Notes: generated by a model from the sequence alone, not told the origin. Counted from the stretch's first letter, positions 8,732-17,850 are shown. The stretch is DNA of 64,000 nucleotides from Cohnella cholangitidis (GCF_014107495.1 NZ_CP041969.1:1302001-1366000); one strand, 5' to 3'. Numbers and translations are program-made.

Positions 8732-9682
8732 TTACGAGCCCCGTTGATTGCGGCCTCTGACATGAATGACATCGACGAAAGGACGTACGCGATCCATCAG
8801 ACGTTGACCCTTGTGCATCTCTTCGCCTTCCTTATGGGTAAAGCTGAAATGTCTCTCCAAATCTTCGAGGCCATGGTTCGAGGTGTAGAAAGTCGGCTTG
8901 CGATTCATCCGATGGTTCAGAATCGCTCCGAGCACGTGATCTCTGACCCACGGGGTCAAATTCTCCGCGCCGATATCGTCGAACACGAGCAGATCGGCTT
9001 CTTTCATGAGCGTGATCGTCTCTTTGAGCTTTTGCGGCTCGAACATGAGCGCTTTGGCATCCTCGACGAACTCCGGCATGTACACGATAACGCCCGAGAA
9101 ACCTGCCTTAGCCAGCTTCTGAAGCATATATCCCGCCAGATACGTCTTGCCCGTTCCGAAATCCCCCGTTAAGAATATTCCTCGCTTTTGCAACCCTTCG
9201 TTGATCGTCGTCCGGACATAGCTGTGCAATTGATTCACGGCAACCAATCGGTTGGCGTCCAGCTCCAGCATCTCCGCCTCGTCGTAATCCTCTCCCAAGA
9301 CGGTTTCATCGACGTAAAAGCTCGTAATTCTGCGGCGGATTTGCTCTTGTTGCTCATTAGCCGTCCACTTAGAGCAGGCGGTTTTATAATCGTTAATCTG
9401 CCAACGGCCGTTGATTTCCACGCAGCTAATCCCCGTCGAATGGCCTTGCATATCGTTCGGGCATCGGGCTAATCCCGGACATTCTTTGCAGGCCCGATAT
9501 TCCGTGGTCATCTGATAGAGTCGATTTAAATTAGACCGCAATACAGCGTCGTTCAGCTCGGGATACCGGGAGCGCAATTTCAGAACGAGCGGATCGTTTA
9601 ATACCTGACTGGCGATTTGTTCGGCGTTTCCCCTACCCGGAAACGCAGGCATATGGCGCAAAGCCTCTCCTAAAGATTCCAT
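8732..9682 (-). CDS. dnaI: Primosomal protein DnaI (helicase loader)
   Basis: A 316-residue AAA+ helicase loader. The N-terminal part contains a Cys-rich zinc-binding region (CKECPGLARC near residue 62, with further Cys and His). The C-terminal ATPase shows Walker A GDFGTGKT (about residue 173) and Walker B LLVFDDIGAE (about 231). It loads the replicative helicase during initiation and PriA-dependent restart together with DnaB and DnaD. It follows dnaB on the same strand; AAGGAGG lies 8 bases before the ATG. The pairing dnaB-dnaI is the usual Firmicute order. Confidence 0.95.
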   Translation of the reverse strand: MESLGEALRHMPAFPGRGNAEQIASQVLNDPLVLKLRSRYPELNDAVLRSNLNRLYQMTTEYRACKECPGLARCPNDMQGHSTGISCVEINGRWQINDYKTACSKWTANEQQEQIRRRITSFYVDETVLGEDYDEAEMLELDANRLVAVNQLHSYVRTTINEGLQKRGIFLTGDFGTGKTYLAGYMLQKLAKAGFSGVIVYMPEFVEDAKALMFEPQKLKETITLMKEADLLVFDDIGAENLTPWVRDHVLGAILNHRMNRKPTFYTSNHGLEDLERHFSFTHKEGEEMHKGQRLMDRVRPFVDVIHVRGRNQRGS

Positions 9683-9731
9683 TTCCCGTCCCTCCTTCCG
9701 CTTAAGTCGTTCGATTCCTACTCTCTAACCG

Positions 9732-11222
9732 TTAGCTTTTCCCCTTCAACTCTCTAGCGAGCTCAAGCATCCTCTCAAGCTCTTCCGGCGTAACCTCTTG
9801 AGCCGGTCCGGTATCCTTAACGACCGACATAGCCGGCTTCCGTCTCGTATTTCGCCCTTGCGCGCCGTAGGAACCCGCTCCCGCCCTCGCAGGCTCTTCG
9901 CCCTTCCGCTTACGCTCCAGCGAGGCATTCAGCTTCTCCTGCTCATGAATGTACATAACGGCTTTATCCAGCGTATCGATTCCTTTGGCCAGCATGTTGG
10001 ACGCAATGGAATCCACGAAAGATTTCGTTAATCTTTGCGCACGGCTTAACGAGAACACGTAATGGATAAGAACGTTGATGACGGGCTCGGGCAGCTTATA
10101 GTTGATGTCTATCCGTTCGAAAATACGAATGAAGGCGTCCGGAACGGCTCCCGGAAAATAGCGTTCAAGCATTCTCGTATACGGCTCTCGCCGCAGCATC
10201 TCGTTATAACGGGCGACGGAAACCTCCCCATTAAACCGCTCGGGGATTTCCAATTGCAACGATGAACTCGTCGTTCCCTGAACATCGTCCTCGAACGGCT
10301 GGCGTTCTTCGCCTCGCGCGAAAAACCGCTCCCGCTCCTCTTCCCGTTTGCGATCTTGGCGATACATAAGATTGGCACGGATCTGAAGCTCGTCCCAATT
10401 CAAAGTGCCGTCCGAATGGAATATCCCATCTTCGTCGAGAAGCCGGCAAATTTCGGGTACTTCCAAATTAAATTTATAGGATAAATAATTTAACTGGGCC
10501 ATGGACTCGGGCGCGCGATTAAGCCGCTCCACGAATCCCCGATTGGCCGAACCTCGCGGAAATCTCAACATCATCTCGCTATGCCGGATGTTTTCCTGCG
10601 GTTGAAAGGACGGCGCTCTTTCTTTGGCGGTGGCGCTTTCCGCCCATGCGCTCTCGAGCTCCGGGTCCAACGTTCCGGAACTGATCCGAAACATCTCATA
10701 GAACGGCACGGTCGCCTCTTCCCGATTAACGAATCTGGCAAGCTCCGGCGGTTGCCGGGAAATGAATCCTTCCCGCAGCTCCAGTAACGCGCTTTTCCCT
10801 ATTTTGTCTCTTAACAGGAGCGTCAGATGAACATTGGAGAAAAACTCGGCCGAGCTGAGCGGCTGAAGAAGCACGTACTCGTATATGGATTCTTCCGTTA
10901 ACGGATTATGATTGCGGTACACTTGCAGCAGCCCTACGGCTTCAAGCCGCGAAGCCGCGTCGATAGCCGTTTGGCGACCAACGGCGTTCAATTCCAATCC
11001 CAACCCTAGGAATAGCTTGCGTTGCTGTTCGATCGAGGAATGCCCCGCGCAGTCCTCCGAGAATTGATGATAGAGCAGCAGATAGAGAGCAGCGGAAATC
11101 GCCCCCACCATCGGCTGATAGAGGGATATAAACACTTTGCGGTCCAATCCGCTAAGGGCAAAATCGCGACTCGCAAAATAACGATGGTTTTCGGTAAATT
11201 CCATAATATTCGACACGCGCAT
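9732..11222 (-). CDS. dnaB: Replication initiation and membrane attachment protein DnaB
   Basis: A 496-residue Bacillus-type DnaB (not the replicative helicase). The N-terminal winged-helix part begins NHRYFASRDFALSGLDRKVF. A DnaB_2 domain lies near residues 375-445 (INYKLPEPVINVLIHYVFSL, then DTLDKAVMYIHEQEKL). The C-terminus is basic and disordered. It acts with DnaD and DnaI to remodel the origin and load helicase. The start is weakly supported: no clear ribosome site precedes 11222, and a second ATG follows six codons later. Confidence 0.93.
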   Translation of the reverse strand: MRVSNIMEFTENHRYFASRDFALSGLDRKVFISLYQPMVGAISAALYLLLYHQFSEDCAGHSSIEQQRKLFLGLGLELNAVGRQTAIDAASRLEAVGLLQVYRNHNPLTEESIYEYVLLQPLSSAEFFSNVHLTLLLRDKIGKSALLELREGFISRQPPELARFVNREEATVPFYEMFRISSGTLDPELESAWAESATAKERAPSFQPQENIRHSEMMLRFPRGSANRGFVERLNRAPESMAQLNYLSYKFNLEVPEICRLLDEDGIFHSDGTLNWDELQIRANLMYRQDRKREEERERFFARGEERQPFEDDVQGTTSSSLQLEIPERFNGEVSVARYNEMLRREPYTRMLERYFPGAVPDAFIRIFERIDINYKLPEPVINVLIHYVFSLSRAQRLTKSFVDSIASNMLAKGIDTLDKAVMYIHEQEKLNASLERKRKGEEPARAGAGSYGAQGRNTRRKPAMSVVKDTGPAQEVTPEELERMLELARELKGKS

Positions 11223-11382
11223 AGCGGGATCGACAACTCTTTTCCCTAAATAATGATTGTTCTATTGTAGCACAAATCGCCCCGTCCGAAGAGATGTAAA
11301 AATAGACTCCTAGAGCGGCGCGATAACCGGAAACACGCATCCGTCATCCTCGTTCCCCGCTCTTCGGGAGTCTATCGGTCTT

Positions 11383-11799
11383 CTATTCTCTTATCGTCCG
11401 AGCGGTTTTCTCCGAAACGCGAAAAACCCATAGTCGATAACCAACGTAATTAACGGCAAGCGAGCATGCCACGGATAGGATTTTGGCGAACGCGGGCTCT
11501 ATTCCCCAACTCTCCAAGCCTAACAAGACCAACGTGGCCGCGCCGAACGACAGCAAGTTAACCAGAATAAAACGTACAAGCTCCCCAGCGCTTCGTCGTT
11601 CCTTCACCTGAAACGTCCAGTAACGATTCAGCAAATAACTGTTGGCTACTCCCGCGACGTAGGAAATACATTGGGCCCAAAACGTCCCAAAACCTATCCC
11701 GTATACCAACGTACAAAAAACAGCGAAATCCACCCCCGTGTTCAACCCGCCCACGATCGCGAATTTCGCTATCTTTTTACTTTCCGATAATCGGAGCAT
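11383..11799 (-). CDS. GtrA family membrane protein
   Basis: A 138-residue protein with four membrane segments and the GtrA-family opening FAIVGGLNTGVDFAVF, followed by YVAGVANSYLLNRYWTF. GtrA-like proteins are thought to move lipid-linked sugars across the membrane for cell-surface glycosylation. The second of two adjacent ATG codons is preferred because AGGAGG then lies 6 bases upstream. No glycosyltransferase partner is adjacent; the next gene is a yuiB-like gene only 20 bases upstream on the same strand. Confidence 0.85.
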   Translation of the reverse strand: MLRLSESKKIAKFAIVGGLNTGVDFAVFCTLVYGIGFGTFWAQCISYVAGVANSYLLNRYWTFQVKERRSAGELVRFILVNLLSFGAATLVLLGLESWGIEPAFAKILSVACSLAVNYVGYRLWVFRVSEKTARTIRE

Positions 11800-11819
11800 C
11801 ATACTCCTCCTGACCGAAC

Positions 11820-12131
11820 TTAGAACATTTTGTAACCGCCGCGCCGCAGCGCCCGGATCGACCAGCCGCTTAAGTATGCGCCCACAGCTCCCGCTATGAT
11901 CAATATCATATCCGACACGAGCAGCGACTGTATATTTTCAGTTACGCTTAAGTCATTCTGCCACAATTGCCAAATGCCCAAAGGCGTGACAATGATCAGG
12001 AAAAGCCATAGCGGAAACCAAGTCGTCTTGATTAACATGTTCAATATGAAACCGATGCCGAAAAAAAGCACCAGACAGAGCAACGAGCCGACGATTCCGA
12101 ACAAAATCCCGCCGAGTATTCCACCGGTCAT
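11820..12131 (-). CDS. yuiB: YuiB-like membrane protein
   Basis: A 103-residue protein with three hydrophobic segments. The core FFGIGFILNMLIKTTW and overall size resemble Bacillus YuiB, which also lies near yumB and yumC. The ATG at 12131 is chosen because GGAGG lies 9 bases upstream; a longer in-frame reading to 12284 has no ribosome site. Function is unknown. The family call is by resemblance and neighbourhood, so moderate. Confidence 0.65.
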   Translation of the reverse strand: MTGGILGGILFGIVGSLLCLVLFFGIGFILNMLIKTTWFPLWLFLIIVTPLGIWQLWQNDLSVTENIQSLLVSDMILIIAGAVGAYLSGWSIRALRRGGYKMF

Positions 12132-12329
12132 GATAGGTCCCTCCAAAATAGTGTACTGTACCAGTTTACAAGTTGGTTTCGCGTCAGTCAACGAGCAGGG
12201 TGTGAATGGGATGTGAACAAAACGGAAGGGAATTTCATTTTTCCCGCCAGCGACGCGGATATGGGTTTGCCCCCTTCCTCCCAATTGGGCTACAATGGGA
12301 AAAGCATGTTGGACAAGGAGTGATCATTC

Positions 12330-13079
12330 ATGAGCGAAGCCGCTCAAACGCTGGATGGCTGGTATGTATTGCACGATTTGCGCAGTATCGATTGGCAAGC
12401 TTGGAATGCCGCATCGCCTGCGGAGAAAGATACCGCTTTGAACGAGTTGTCGAAGCTCGTTTCCGATTGGGAAGCGGTCGAAGCCCGTAAAGAGGGAAGC
12501 TTGGCGATCTACTCGATCGTAGGACAAAAAGCGGATCTCATCTTCATGCATTTGCGCGAGACGTTAGAAGAGCTTAACGCGATCGAGAACGCGTTTAACC
12601 GTTCCAGCTTCGCCAAGTATACCCTTAAAGAATATTCTTACGTCAGCGTCGTGGAGTTAAGCAATTATATGGCGGCTCCAGGCGTCGACCCGCTGCAAGT
12701 GCCGGAGATCGTCGCCCGTTTGAAGCCGACCCTGCCTAAGAGCAAACATATTTGCTTCTACCCGATGAACAAGAAACGCGACCTTCAAGACAACTGGTAT
12801 ATGCTTCCGATGGAAGATCGCAAAAACCTGATGAGAAGCCACGGCATGATCGGTCGCGGTTACGCGGGCAAAGTCAAACAGATCATTTCCGGATCGGTCG
12901 GCTTCGACGATTGGGAATGGGGCGTCACATTGTTCGCGGACGATGCGCTGCAATTCAAGAAACTCGTATACGAAATGCGCTTCGACGAAGTAAGCGCCCG
13001 TTACGGAGAGTTCGGCGCATTCTACGTCGGCAATATTCAGACTAGCGAATCGCTGACCCGATTGCTGAGCAACGAATAG
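12330..13079 (+). CDS. hemQ: Coproheme decarboxylase HemQ
   Basis: A 249-residue protein of the chlorite-dismutase fold, specific to the Gram-positive coproporphyrin-dependent heme pathway. HemQ converts Fe-coproporphyrin III to heme b using hydrogen peroxide. Visible family features are [12 protein letters not shown], the conserved Tyr in [12 protein letters not shown] (about residue 147) and the proximal heme His in [19 protein letters not shown] (about 172). The gene has AAGGAG upstream and its own terminator. It supplies heme for the cytochrome genes elsewhere in the window. Confidence 0.95.
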   Translation: MSEAAQTLDGWYVLHDLRSIDWQAWNAASPAEKDTALNELSKLVSDWEAVEARKEGSLAIYSIVGQKADLIFMHLRETLEELNAIENAFNRSSFAKYTLKEYSYVSVVELSNYMAAPGVDPLQVPEIVARLKPTLPKSKHICFYPMNKKRDLQDNWYMLPMEDRKNLMRSHGMIGRGYAGKVKQIISGSVGFDDWEWGVTLFADDALQFKKLVYEMRFDEVSARYGEFGAFYVGNIQTSESLTRLLSNE

Positions 13080-13100
13080 AACTTTCGGGTTCGCAATAAT

Positions 13101-13146
13101 AAAGTCCATGCACTCTCCGATCCGGAGAAGCATGGACTTTTATTTT
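13101..13146 (+). terminator. hemQ: Terminator after hemQ
   Basis: AAAGTCCATGC and GCATGGACTTT pair around an inner CTCCG/CGGAG hairpin, followed by TATTTTG. It sits between convergent hemQ and aspA. Confidence 0.8.
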
Positions 13147-13156
13147 GCTCACATGC

Positions 13157-14575
13157 TCAAACCTGATCCTTCAGCAATCGTTCCCCCGCGATTCCCGGAG
13201 TCGTCATTTGCACCGGATCCAAAATTTCGTCCATCTCCTCGGGAGTCAGCAAGCCTCTTTCCAGGATCAATTCCTTGATCGTCATCCCCGTTGCCGTAGC
13301 CTCTTTCACCAATTGCGCCGCGACGTCGTATCCGAGATGAGGATTCAACGCCGTCACGATGCCGAAGCTCTGCTCGACGTATGCCCGGCATCTGTCCCGA
13401 TTAGCTTCCATGCCTTCAAGGGCATACCGGTAAAATACGTCCAACGCTCTTTGCATGACCTGAAGCGATTGCAACAAATTGAAGGCGATGACGGGTCCCA
13501 TGACGTTAAGCTCGAACTGCCCGGCTTCGGAAGCCATGCAGATCGTATGGTCGTTGCCCATGACCTGAAAGGCGACCTGGTTCACGACCTCGGCCATGAC
13601 CGGATTAACTTTGCCCGGCATAATCGAAGAGCCAGGCTGTCTTGGGGGAAGCTTAAGCTCGTTTAACCCGACGTGAGGGCCGGAAGCCATCAATCGAATA
13701 TCGTTGCATATTTTGGACAAATTGACGGCGCACACTTTTAATGCCGCCGACAGTTCGGTATAGGCGTCGGTATTCTGCGTAGCGTCCACCAAATCCGCGG
13801 CGGAGTGAACCGGAATGCGAAGATCGTCCGCCAAATGCTTCACGACAAGCTCGATATACTCCACTGTCGCATTCAGTCCGGTTCCAACCGCGGTTGCGCC
13901 CATATTAACGGAGAGCAGACCCTCGGCAGCCCTGGCGATTCTTCCGATATCCCGAGCCAGCACTTTGGCATACGCCCCGAACTCCTGTCCCATCCGAATC
14001 GGAACCGCATCCTGCAGATGGGTTCGACCCATTTTGATGACGTCGTCGAATTCCGCTTGTTTCGTCGCGAAGCCCTGTTGCACGACCCGCATCGTCTCCA
14101 GCAGTTGACCTGTCAGGACGTGCGCGGCCAATCTCAACGCCGTCGGAATCGCGTCGTTCGTGGATTGCGACATGTTTACATGATTATTGGGATTGCAATG
14201 AAAATAATCGCCTTTTTTATGCCCCATAATTTCCAAAGCCCGATTCGCAAGAACTTCGTTCATGTTCATGTTGATCGATGTCCCGGCTCCGCCCTGAATG
14301 GAATCGACGATAAATTGATCGGCCCATTGCCCTTGGGCGACTTCTTCGGACGCCTGAATAATGGCTTGTCCGATTCCGTGCGGAAGCCGTTTAAGCTCCA
14401 TGTTCGCTTGGGCGGCGGCCTTTTTCACGCGAGCTAAAGCAATGACCAGTTCGGGATGGACGGGTACGCCGGTAATCGGAAAATTTTCCACGGCTCTAAG
14501 CGTCTGGATACCGTAGTAAACCGCGTTTGGAACTTCTTTGCTTCCAATAGAATCTTTTTCAATCCGTGCAGTCAT
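13157..14575 (-). CDS. aspA: Aspartate ammonia-lyase
   Basis: A 472-residue member of the fumarase/aspartase superfamily. GIQTLRAVENFPITG near the N-terminus and the catalytic signature GSSIMPGKVNPVMAEVVNQV (about residues 321-340) favour aspartase over class II fumarase. The enzyme reversibly converts L-aspartate to fumarate and ammonia. GGGAGAG precedes the ATG. No asparaginase gene or transporter adjoins it. A fumarase role cannot be wholly excluded without structure-based comparison. Confidence 0.88.
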   Translation of the reverse strand: MTARIEKDSIGSKEVPNAVYYGIQTLRAVENFPITGVPVHPELVIALARVKKAAAQANMELKRLPHGIGQAIIQASEEVAQGQWADQFIVDSIQGGAGTSINMNMNEVLANRALEIMGHKKGDYFHCNPNNHVNMSQSTNDAIPTALRLAAHVLTGQLLETMRVVQQGFATKQAEFDDVIKMGRTHLQDAVPIRMGQEFGAYAKVLARDIGRIARAAEGLLSVNMGATAVGTGLNATVEYIELVVKHLADDLRIPVHSAADLVDATQNTDAYTELSAALKVCAVNLSKICNDIRLMASGPHVGLNELKLPPRQPGSSIMPGKVNPVMAEVVNQVAFQVMGNDHTICMASEAGQFELNVMGPVIAFNLLQSLQVMQRALDVFYRYALEGMEANRDRCRAYVEQSFGIVTALNPHLGYDVAAQLVKEATATGMTIKELILERGLLTPEEMDEILDPVQMTTPGIAGERLLKDQV

Positions 14576-14634
14576 CGCAATCTCTCCCTGATTGAGTTAT
14601 GTATCCCTATTCTACACCGAATAGAGCGTGCCTA

Positions 14635-14680
14635 ACAAAAAACCGGATTCAGCTCCCTACTGCCAAGGAGATCCGAATCC
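14635..14680 (-). terminator. Terminator of the yumB unit
   Basis: Minus-strand stem from GAATCCGG/CCGGATTC arms, followed by six T (14635-14640). Confidence 0.75.
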
Positions 14681-14689
14681 GGCTTCGCA

Positions 14690-14968
14690 TTATTCCTCTT
14701 CGTCGTCCAATTCGCGCATCTGCGCTTCCCATTCCGCACGGCGCTTTTCTTCCAAATACTCTTGCGTCATGCGGTCTCTCGCCCGGCCTTTCTCTTTAAG
14801 CCGTTCGATGCCGGGTTGGATGAGAAGATCCACTTCCGCTTGAACCGTCGCCGCCAGGTCGTATCGGCTTTGCGATTCCAAATAAGAGCCTACTTCCATC
14901 AGCGCGTTGTAGCGGTCCAGCTCATCCCGAGTCAGCAGGCCCCGCACTTGCACGCTGCAGTGTCTCAT
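14690..14968 (-). CDS. Small acidic helical protein, translationally coupled to yumB
   Basis: A 92-residue protein, predicted almost all helical and ending in an acidic tail (LDDEEE). No family is recognised. The ATG at 14968 overlaps the yumB stop codon (TAATG), so it is probably translated by coupling. A longer frame reading back into yumB is possible but unlikely. Position suggests an accessory role to the NADH dehydrogenase, but nothing in the sequence proves it. Confidence 0.65.
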   Translation of the reverse strand: MRHCSVQVRGLLTRDELDRYNALMEVGSYLESQSRYDLAATVQAEVDLLIQPGIERLKEKGRARDRMTQEYLEEKRRAEWEAQMRELDDEEE

Positions 14969-16173
14969 TAGAAGAACTTGCCTTTGCGCAATACTAACGG
15001 AATACCGCCGATAATGAACAGGTAACGAATGTCGATTGCTTTTTTCAACCATGCCGCCACGCGGCCTTTATATTTCTTGCCGAAGGCAATGCCGATCGCT
15101 TCGCCTTTGCCAAGGGATGCAACCGTACCTTTGTTGGAGAAAGAGTAAGTTTTCAACGGTTGGTTACGAATCGACGCAACCAAGTTATGCGCGCAGTTCA
15201 CGCCTTGTTGCATAGCCATTTGCGCGGTCGGCGGGTACGGACGTCCTTCCGGGTTAAAGACAAGGGAGTTGTCGCCCAGAATATATACGTTATCGTGGCC
15301 TGGAGCGCGCAGGAATTCGTCTACCTTCACGCGTCCTCTCATCGTTTCGAAGCCCGCTTCTTCGATGAGGCGGTTACCGCGTACGCCGCCGGTCCAGATA
15401 ACCGTTTGCGATTTGATCTCTTCGCCTTCTCCGACGATTACGCCGTCAGGAGTACATTCTTTAATGGCCGTGCCGATGCGGAACGTAACGCCCTTCTTCT
15501 GAAGAACTTGCATCGCGTATTCGACCAATTCAGGATCGAAGCCCGGCAACGCCGTCGGAGCCGCTTCGATATTGACGATCTTGACGAGCGCAGGGTCGAC
15601 GTCGAATTGTTTGCACAGTTCCGGAATGCGATCCGCCAATTCTCCGATAAACTCGATACCCGTAAATCCGGCGCCGCCGACTACGAACGTCAGGTAATCC
15701 GTACGGTGCGGCTCGCGTTTGAAACGAGCGAATTGGTATTCGATATGCTCGCGGATCAGGCGAACGGAGTTGATGCTGCGGATGTTCATCGCGTATTCGC
15801 CGAGTCCCGGGATGCCGAACGTTTCCGATTCGCCGCCCAGACCGATGATCAGGTAATCGTAAGACAGCGTTCCGTCTTCAAGAATGACTTTTCGGTCTTG
15901 CGGGCGAATTTGCACTACCGTCGATTTCACGAAATCGATTTTGAATTCGTCGATCAATTTGGAAATGTTTACGCGCGCGTTTTCCGGATTGTCCGTACCT
16001 GCCGCCGGCATATGCAAGTGAGTCGTAATATAATGGTAGTCATGTTTGTTGACCAGAGTTACGTCCGCTTCATTATAATTTAATTCCTTTTGCAGTCGAA
16101 GCGAGGTTAACACGCCGCCGTAGCCTGCTCCCAGAATCACGATTTTAGGTATACTGCTCATTGATGATCCCAT
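14968..16173 (-). CDS. yumB: Type-2 NADH dehydrogenase YumB
   Basis: A 401-residue flavoprotein. It has the N-terminal FAD-binding GAGYGG motif, a second dinucleotide fold (TFVVGGAGFTGIEFIGEL, about residue 165) for NADH, and the FAD-contacting YILGDNS region. The C-terminal amphipathic part (AAWLKKAIDIRYLFIIGG) would bind the membrane. It passes electrons from NADH to menaquinone without pumping protons. The ATG could be at 16173 or four codons later. A Rex-like operator overlaps its promoter, which would couple expression to the NADH/NAD ratio. Confidence 0.93.
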   Translation of the reverse strand: MGSSMSSIPKIVILGAGYGGVLTSLRLQKELNYNEADVTLVNKHDYHYITTHLHMPAAGTDNPENARVNISKLIDEFKIDFVKSTVVQIRPQDRKVILEDGTLSYDYLIIGLGGESETFGIPGLGEYAMNIRSINSVRLIREHIEYQFARFKREPHRTDYLTFVVGGAGFTGIEFIGELADRIPELCKQFDVDPALVKIVNIEAAPTALPGFDPELVEYAMQVLQKKGVTFRIGTAIKECTPDGVIVGEGEEIKSQTVIWTGGVRGNRLIEEAGFETMRGRVKVDEFLRAPGHDNVYILGDNSLVFNPEGRPYPPTAQMAMQQGVNCAHNLVASIRNQPLKTYSFSNKGTVASLGKGEAIGIAFGKKYKGRVAAWLKKAIDIRYLFIIGGIPLVLRKGKFF

Positions 16174-16195
16174 CCAATCCCTGTTTGTGTTTAGT

Positions 16196-16213
16196 TTGTG
16201 AAAAATTACACAA
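16196..16213. promoter_or_regulatory. Rex-like operator at the yumB promoter
   Basis: TTGTGAAAAATTACACAA matches the Rex consensus TTGTGA-N6-TCACAA with one mismatch. It overlaps the -10 hexamer of the yumB promoter, so binding would block transcription. Confidence 0.6.
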
Positions 16214-16233
16214 TGTTCTCCGTTATGTCACAA
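16205..16233 (-). promoter_or_regulatory. yumB: Promoter of yumB
   Basis: Minus strand TTGTGA (16228-16233), 17-base spacer, TGTAAT (16205-16210). The -35 box is itself part of a second TCACAA half-site. Confidence 0.5.
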
Positions 16234-16416
16234 AATAGTGCTCCACACAAATGATCATATAAGCTTTTCCAACAATTTTCAAGGTTCTTTTTCACGAATT
16301 AATTTGGACTTCTTTACAAAATCCTTTTCATGCCACGGCCGCAAGATTATAATGGATACGTTTAGTTAACGTTTAGTTCCTAAAGATTTGGCATGATTAA
16401 CGGAGGTGTCACCCTT

Positions 16417-17412
16417 TTGAATCAAAGCAATGTATCTGCCGTAGACGTCGTCATTATCGGCGGAGGCCCTGCCGGGATGTTCGCCGCCTTCTATGGCGGA
16501 ATGCGACAAATGTCGGTCAGTCTTATCGAAAGCATGCCTCAGCTAGGCGGCCAGCTCGCCGCGCTATACCCTGAGAAATACATCTATGATGTCGCGGGGT
16601 TTCCGAAAGTAACTGCTCAGGAACTGGTCAACAATTTAAAGATTCAAATGGATCATTTCCAACCTCAATTGTACTTGGAAGAAAAAGTTGTCAAGGTGAG
16701 TAAATTAGAAGAACGTCTCTTTGAAATTGTTACCGATAAGCGCGTTCATCATGCACGAGCCGTTATTATTACGGCAGGAGTCGGAGCTTTCGAACCGCGG
16801 CGGTTGGAATTGCCGGAAGCGGCTCAATACGAGAAATCCAATCTTCATTATTTCGTCAGCGATCTTGAACGTTACCGCGGACAGAAAGTTCTCATCAGCG
16901 GCGGCGGCGATTCCGCGCTCGATTGGGCGCTTATGCTCGAGCCTATCGCGGAGCAAGTCATACTGGTGCATCGTCGCGACAAATTCCGCGCGCATGAGCA
17001 CAGCGTCGAGCTTCTAATGAAATCCAAAGTTAAGGTCGTCACGCCGACGGAAATTACGGCCTTGCACGGAGAAGGCTCCATTAGACAAGTAACGCTCACG
17101 GACGTCAAATCCGGCGCGACTAGCGAATACGATGTCGATGCGGTCATTATCAACTTCGGTTTCGTCAGCTCGCTCGGACCGATAGCGGAATGGGGACTTC
17201 ATATCGAAGGAGGATCGATCGTCGTCGATTCTCGCATGGAAACGAATATTCCCGGCATGTTCGCCGCCGGCGATATTACGACATACCCCGGCAAGCTTAA
17301 GCTCATTGCGGTTGGATTCGGAGAAGCGCCTACGGCGATCAACAATGCTAAAGTGTATGTGGATCCCGACGCTAAGCTTTCTCCCGGACATAGCAGCAAT
17401 ATGAAATTATAG
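16417..17412 (+). CDS. yumC: Ferredoxin/flavodoxin-NADP+ reductase (YumC type)
   Basis: A 331-residue thioredoxin-reductase-like FNR. It has FAD motif [21 protein letters not shown] motif [13 protein letters not shown] (about residue 158) and the C-terminal [20 protein letters not shown]. No redox CxxC is present, which separates it from thioredoxin reductase. The TTG at 16417 is preferred: GGAGGTG lies 8 bases upstream and the length then matches the Bacillus enzyme; the ATG at 16393 has no ribosome site. It supplies reduced ferredoxin or flavodoxin and is divergent from yumB. Confidence 0.92.
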   Translation: MNQSNVSAVDVVIIGGGPAGMFAAFYGGMRQMSVSLIESMPQLGGQLAALYPEKYIYDVAGFPKVTAQELVNNLKIQMDHFQPQLYLEEKVVKVSKLEERLFEIVTDKRVHHARAVIITAGVGAFEPRRLELPEAAQYEKSNLHYFVSDLERYRGQKVLISGGGDSALDWALMLEPIAEQVILVHRRDKFRAHEHSVELLMKSKVKVVTPTEITALHGEGSIRQVTLTDVKSGATSEYDVDAVIINFGFVSSLGPIAEWGLHIEGGSIVVDSRMETNIPGMFAAGDITTYPGKLKLIAVGFGEAPTAINNAKVYVDPDAKLSPGHSSNMKL

Positions 17413-17423
17413 AAACAACAAAA

Positions 17424-17473
17424 GGGCATCCTACTTAAGGAATTCCGGATTTTCCGGACCTTAGGAGGATGCC
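17424..17473 (+). promoter_or_regulatory. Long hairpin enclosing the ribosome site of the zinc-ribbon gene
   Basis: GGCATCCT (17425-17432) pairs with AGGATGCC (17466-17473), AAGG with CCTT, and TCCGGA with TCCGGA. The AGGAGG ribosome site (17463-17468) is buried in the stem, 8 bases before the ATG at 17477. It may end yumC transcripts, gate translation of the next gene, or both. Confidence 0.6.
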
Positions 17474-17476
17474 TTT

Positions 17477-17710
17477 ATGATTTGTCCTGTATGCAACGCA
17501 TTGAACCCCCTAGAGGCCTCTTGTCCGAAGTGCGGTTCCGCAGCCGAAGACGAAGGTCGTTGGAGCGATTGGAGCGGCCCCTACTCCCCCTATGAACCCG
17601 CGCTGACAAGCGCAAGCGCATTCGTCCGGGAGACGGTTTGCCAACATGCCGTTCGCTGTATCTCCTGCCATTACCCTTTTAGCGTCGAAGTTACAGGATG
17701 GCATGTCTAG
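17477..17710 (+). CDS. Small zinc-ribbon protein
   Basis: A 77-residue protein with two Cys pairs, CPVCN (residues 3-6) and CPKCG (about 16-19), forming a zinc ribbon, plus a second Cys set (VCQHAVRCISCHYPF) near the C-terminus. No named family is recognised. Its ribosome site is enclosed in the hairpin at 17424-17473. The last bases of the gene (TAG at 17708-17710) overlap the stop of convergent sda. Confidence 0.65.
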   Translation: MICPVCNALNPLEASCPKCGSAAEDEGRWSDWSGPYSPYEPALTSASAFVRETVCQHAVRCISCHYPFSVEVTGWHV

Positions 17711-17850
17711 AAAACCCGCTCTTCAGGGATAGTCAACTTTCTTCTTCTGATTTCCGATCGCAATAAGTGCACGAACTCTCTTTCCAACCGCAAACGGAGC
17801 GCGCTTCGATAAGCATCCAACAATAGATCATCAGGCAGCAGAGGCAACAT
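17707..17850 (-). CDS. sda: Sporulation checkpoint inhibitor Sda
   Basis: A 47-residue protein: starts MLPLLPDDLLLDAYRSA, continues LEREFVHLLRSEIRRRKL. It matches Bacillus Sda in size and pattern (LSDELLIESY...NRDFIELIENEIKRRSL). Sda forms a helical hairpin that binds histidine kinase KinA and blocks the phosphorelay when replication is disturbed. The ATG at 17850 follows GGAAAGGG. Upstream are a good promoter and two perfect DnaA boxes, as expected for a DnaA-controlled sda. The gene is short enough to be missed by standard length limits. Confidence 0.88.
   Translation of the reverse strand: MLPLLPDDLLLDAYRSALRLRLEREFVHLLRSEIRRRKLTIPEERVF

Noticed and set aside
12132..12284. N-terminal extension of the yuiB-like gene
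   Set aside because: The ribosome site and family-like length support the ATG at 12131.
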